Below are positions 5,982 through 7,130 of a DNA stretch of 7,130 bases, piece after piece. Origin of the DNA: an uncultured Syntrophobacterales bacterium (GTDB lineage Bacteria > Desulfobacterota > Syntrophia > Syntrophales > UBA5619); assembly GCA_903903205.1 (NCBI GenBank), contig CAIUXU010000123.1, positions 1-7,130 on the forward strand, written 5' to 3'. The stretch's first letter is position 1, and every line of letters starts with the position of its first letter. Both the position numbers and the translations under genes were made by a program. Below the pieces are notes generated by a model. The model did not search any database and was not told the DNA's origin. It saw nothing but the letters and a program-made list of their open reading frames with translations.

Positions 5982-6686
5982 GGCATTGGTGAACCCGATC
6001 TCGTCGATGGCCTCCTGGAAGATGTCCATCAGGTGCGGATGGTCGAGATTGGCCGCAAAAATGTACCCCTGGGAGACGCCGAGCTTCTCCTCCCGCAGGG
6101 CGTTTTGGATCTCCTCCGAGAGCTTCAGAAGTGAGAAGCATCTTTTCATTGACGTGCCCGATTTTCCTGATATTTTCTGAATTGCGGCCACAGTGGCCGC
6201 AGCTTCCTGATCGACCCTGGCCGGGTCGCGATCCATTGTGATCAATGCGTTCATCGCAAAGTCAAGATTAGTGTCCGGGTGTCTCGCCCGGAAGTATGAT
6301 AGGAGCGCGTTCGCCTCGTCAACGGGATCGAGGTCCGCGCGCTGGAGGTTTTCCGTCAACTGCAAGGCAAGGATGTCGTCCTTCGCCGTGACCGCATCGA
6401 TCACCCGTGCGGGGATCGTCGCCAGCCCCAGCATGCGGCAGGCGAGCAGACGCCTCTCGCCGGATATCAGCAGGTATTTTCCGGCCTGCGGCGTCACGAT
6501 AATAGGCTCCAGGACCCCCTTCTCCCGGATGGATTCGACCAGCGCCAGGAACGCCTCTCCCGCTTGGTCGATCATGGAGCGGATCTGCCCTGCCACGATG
6601 ATCAGTTCCAATGGAATGTCGAAGAACGCCCCCGATTGCGTTGCGCTCGGCGCCGTCTTTGCCGTACTGCTCTTTTTGGTTGCCAT
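5715..6686 (-). CDS. ParB/KorB-like DNA-binding protein, orphan (no parA nearby)
   Basis: This 323-residue protein belongs to the ParB/RepB/Spo0J family. After a short Lys/Ala/Thr-rich start it has the N-terminal ParB domain with GERRLLACR (GERR at residues 76-79, the CTP-binding box of canonical ParB) and LTENLQR (ENLQR at 112-116). A KorB-type helix-turn-helix follows (about 172-215: ISGKSGTSMKR, then LLKLSEEIQNAL), and the C-terminal region is charged and probably helical. About 35 extra residues (about 130-168) separate ENLQR from the helix-turn-helix, longer than in chromosomal ParB. The start is ATG at 6686: the minus strand has GGAGGTGA seven bases upstream, better than an in-frame ATG at 6707 that would place this signal inside the gene. 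No parA lies beside it, so it is more likely an orphan regulator or a relic of a mobile element than the chromosome segregation protein. Fragments of related genes flank it on both sides. Confidence 0.88.
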   Translation of the reverse strand: MATKKSSTAKTAPSATQSGAFFDIPLELIIVAGQIRSMIDQAGEAFLALVESIREKGVLEPIIVTPQAGKYLLISGERRLLACRMLGLATIPARVIDAVTAKDDILALQLTENLQRADLDPVDEANALLSYFRARHPDTNLDFAMNALITMDRDPARVDQEAAATVAAIQKISGKSGTSMKRCFSLLKLSEEIQNALREEKLGVSQGYIFAANLDHPHLMDIFQEAIDEIGFTNAELEKVLKKGRKPPTEQSPRKRPFSLYRKNVQSVKTGIEEQVDAFKKSDLVALLSDLRELVALVEGRLPEALDDAGATTAAPKKKPNLA

Positions 6687-6691
6687 TTCCG

Positions 6692-6699
6692 TCACCTCC
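6692..6699 (-). promoter_or_regulatory. Ribosome binding site that fixes the parB-like start
   Basis: The minus strand reads GGAGGTGA with five bases (CGGAA) between it and ATG at 6686. It selects this start over the in-frame ATG at 6707. Confidence 0.85.
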
Positions 6700-6717
6700 A
6701 TAGTCATCGGTTATGAG

Positions 6718-6757
6718 GGAATGCCGCCCACATGCATGATGCCGGGAGGAGCATTCC
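6718..6757 (-). promoter_or_regulatory. Inverted repeat in the leader of the parB-like gene
   Basis: GGAATGC at 6718-6724 and GCATTCC at 6751-6757 are perfect inverted 7-mers. Inside them, CCGCCC and GGGAGG can extend the stem with one mismatch, leaving a loop containing the palindrome CATGCATG. It lies about 19 bases upstream of the Shine-Dalgarno sequence. It could be an RNA hairpin acting on translation or an operator for the gene's own product; the sequence alone does not decide. Confidence 0.4.
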
Positions 6758-6822
6758 TACAGGTTGAACTCAATTCCGGTATCTATTCATCAGCGCCTTT
6801 TGACTGCGCCGAAAGGTTGCTT

Positions 6823-6828
6823 ATTATA
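6823..6828 (-). promoter_or_regulatory. Candidate -10 element for the parB-like gene
   Basis: The minus strand carries a perfect TATAAT in an AT-rich patch, about 137 bases upstream of the ATG. No good -35 hexamer lies 16-18 bases upstream. An overlapping GG-N10-GC spacing exists but matches the sigma-54 consensus poorly. It is plausible as a weak or activator-dependent promoter, or as chance in an AT-rich spot. Confidence 0.3.
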
Positions 6829-6845
6829 TTCCTTTTTTGGGATGA

Positions 6846-6947
6846 AAGCGATTGTATAGCTGATTTCAGATCCGTGTCCGGATCCGTGTCCGGATGTCCC
6901 ACCTGGAAGCATGACGGGAGTGCATTCGCCTCGTCGATCGGCTCAGC
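6846..6947 (-). pseudogene. Third parB-like fragment
   Basis: The minus strand encodes AEPIDEANALPSCF, then VGHPDTDPDTDL, then AIQSL. This corresponds to the intact protein's ADLDPVDEANALLSYF, ARHPDTNLDF and MNALI. At DNA level the tract around TGCATTCGCCTCGTCGATCG resembles that at about 6305-6325. Only about 34 residues of similarity remain, from the segment just after ENLQR. The flanking sequence in the same frame matches nothing I recognise. It sits directly upstream of the intact gene, so at least three parB-like pieces occur in this window. Confidence 0.65.
6869..6892. repeat. Perfect 12-bp tandem duplication
   Basis: GATCCGTGTCCG occurs twice without a gap (6869-6880 and 6881-6892), followed by a partial third unit GATGTCC. 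In the parB-like fragment it duplicates four residues (DTDP), so the fragment has changed by slippage as well as substitution. Confidence 0.9.
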
Positions 6948-7068
6948 TTTGCTCCGGTAATCCGGTTTAGGCCGACACCTGATTCCGACATTCGTGAACC
7001 CCAAGATGCAGGGGACTGCGTGATTCGGGAATGGTGTGTATCGTTCCCTTCTCTTCATTGGAGGAGGA

Positions 7069-7130
7069 ATGGTCCGCCCGGCGCTGATCCGACAGGACAG
7101 TCAGAAGCAGCAGCGAAATCAGCTTTTTGA
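7069..7130 (+). CDS. Possible start of an unidentified gene running off the right edge
   Basis: ATG at 7069 is preceded by GGAGGAGGA, a strong but rather closely spaced Shine-Dalgarno sequence. It opens a frame of 20 complete codons to the end of the window (MVRPALIRQDSQKQ...). The peptide is polar and basic with many Gln residues. I do not recognise it, and the length is too short to judge coding character. It could equally be chance. Confidence 0.3.
   Translation, partial: MVRPALIRQDSQKQQRNQLF

Noticed and set aside
6815..6835. Sigma-54 promoter upstream of the parB-like gene
   Set aside because: The GG-N10-GC spacing is present, but the surrounding bases match the consensus poorly.
6238..6960. 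A 240-codon plus-strand open frame
   Set aside because: It is antisense to the ParB-like gene and its leader and resembles no known family.
1..7130. CRISPR array, tRNA or rRNA gene, or insertion sequence with terminal repeats
   Set aside because: No regularly spaced direct repeats of CRISPR length, no cloverleaf-like segment, and no transposase or paired terminal inverted repeats were found by reading both strands.

Overview
The window looks like accessory or rearranged chromosome from a GC-rich Gram-negative bacterium. It is most likely a Geobacter-type member of the Desulfuromonadales. The lipoprotein phosphatase, orphan ParB-like protein, CapA-family and chemotaxis remnants all fit that group, but the assignment is an inference from gene content and was not tested by search.

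Layout, left to right. (1) Positions 1-854, plus strand: a CorA-type Mg2+/Co2+ channel, nearly complete, whose start lies outside the window. (2) 849-1214: decayed remains, read on the minus strand, of a chemotaxis-receptor tail and of the 3' end of a parB-like gene. (3) 1219-1326, minus: a 35-residue zinc-ribbon-like ORF. (4) 1396-4952, minus: the main functional unit. It is one 1118-residue lipoprotein carrying an alkaline phosphatase domain, a calcineurin-like metallophosphoesterase domain and a DNRLRE-type C-terminal domain. It has its own terminator, a strong ribosome binding site and an upstream array of 11-bp-spaced half-sites resembling a Pho box. (5) 4976-5488, minus: the truncated C-terminal part of a CapA-family protein. 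(6) 5491-5707: a second, decayed copy of the corA and chemotaxis-receptor sequence. (7) 5715-6686, minus: an intact orphan ParB-like gene with its leader. (8) 6846-6947: a third, short parB-like fragment. The possible start of another gene lies at the right edge.

The main structural story is a segmental duplication. The convergent unit corA(+)/receptor tail(-)/parB(-) is present twice. The left copy keeps corA and has lost most of parB. The right copy keeps parB and has lost most of corA. The zinc-ribbon ORF, the phosphatase gene and the CapA fragment lie between the copies.

The main functional story is phosphate scavenging. A secreted, lipid-anchored protein combines a predicted phosphodiesterase or phosphatase domain with a phosphomonoesterase domain, and its promoter has the layout of PhoB control. 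CorA (Mg2+) and ParB look like bystanders rather than partners of the phosphatase.
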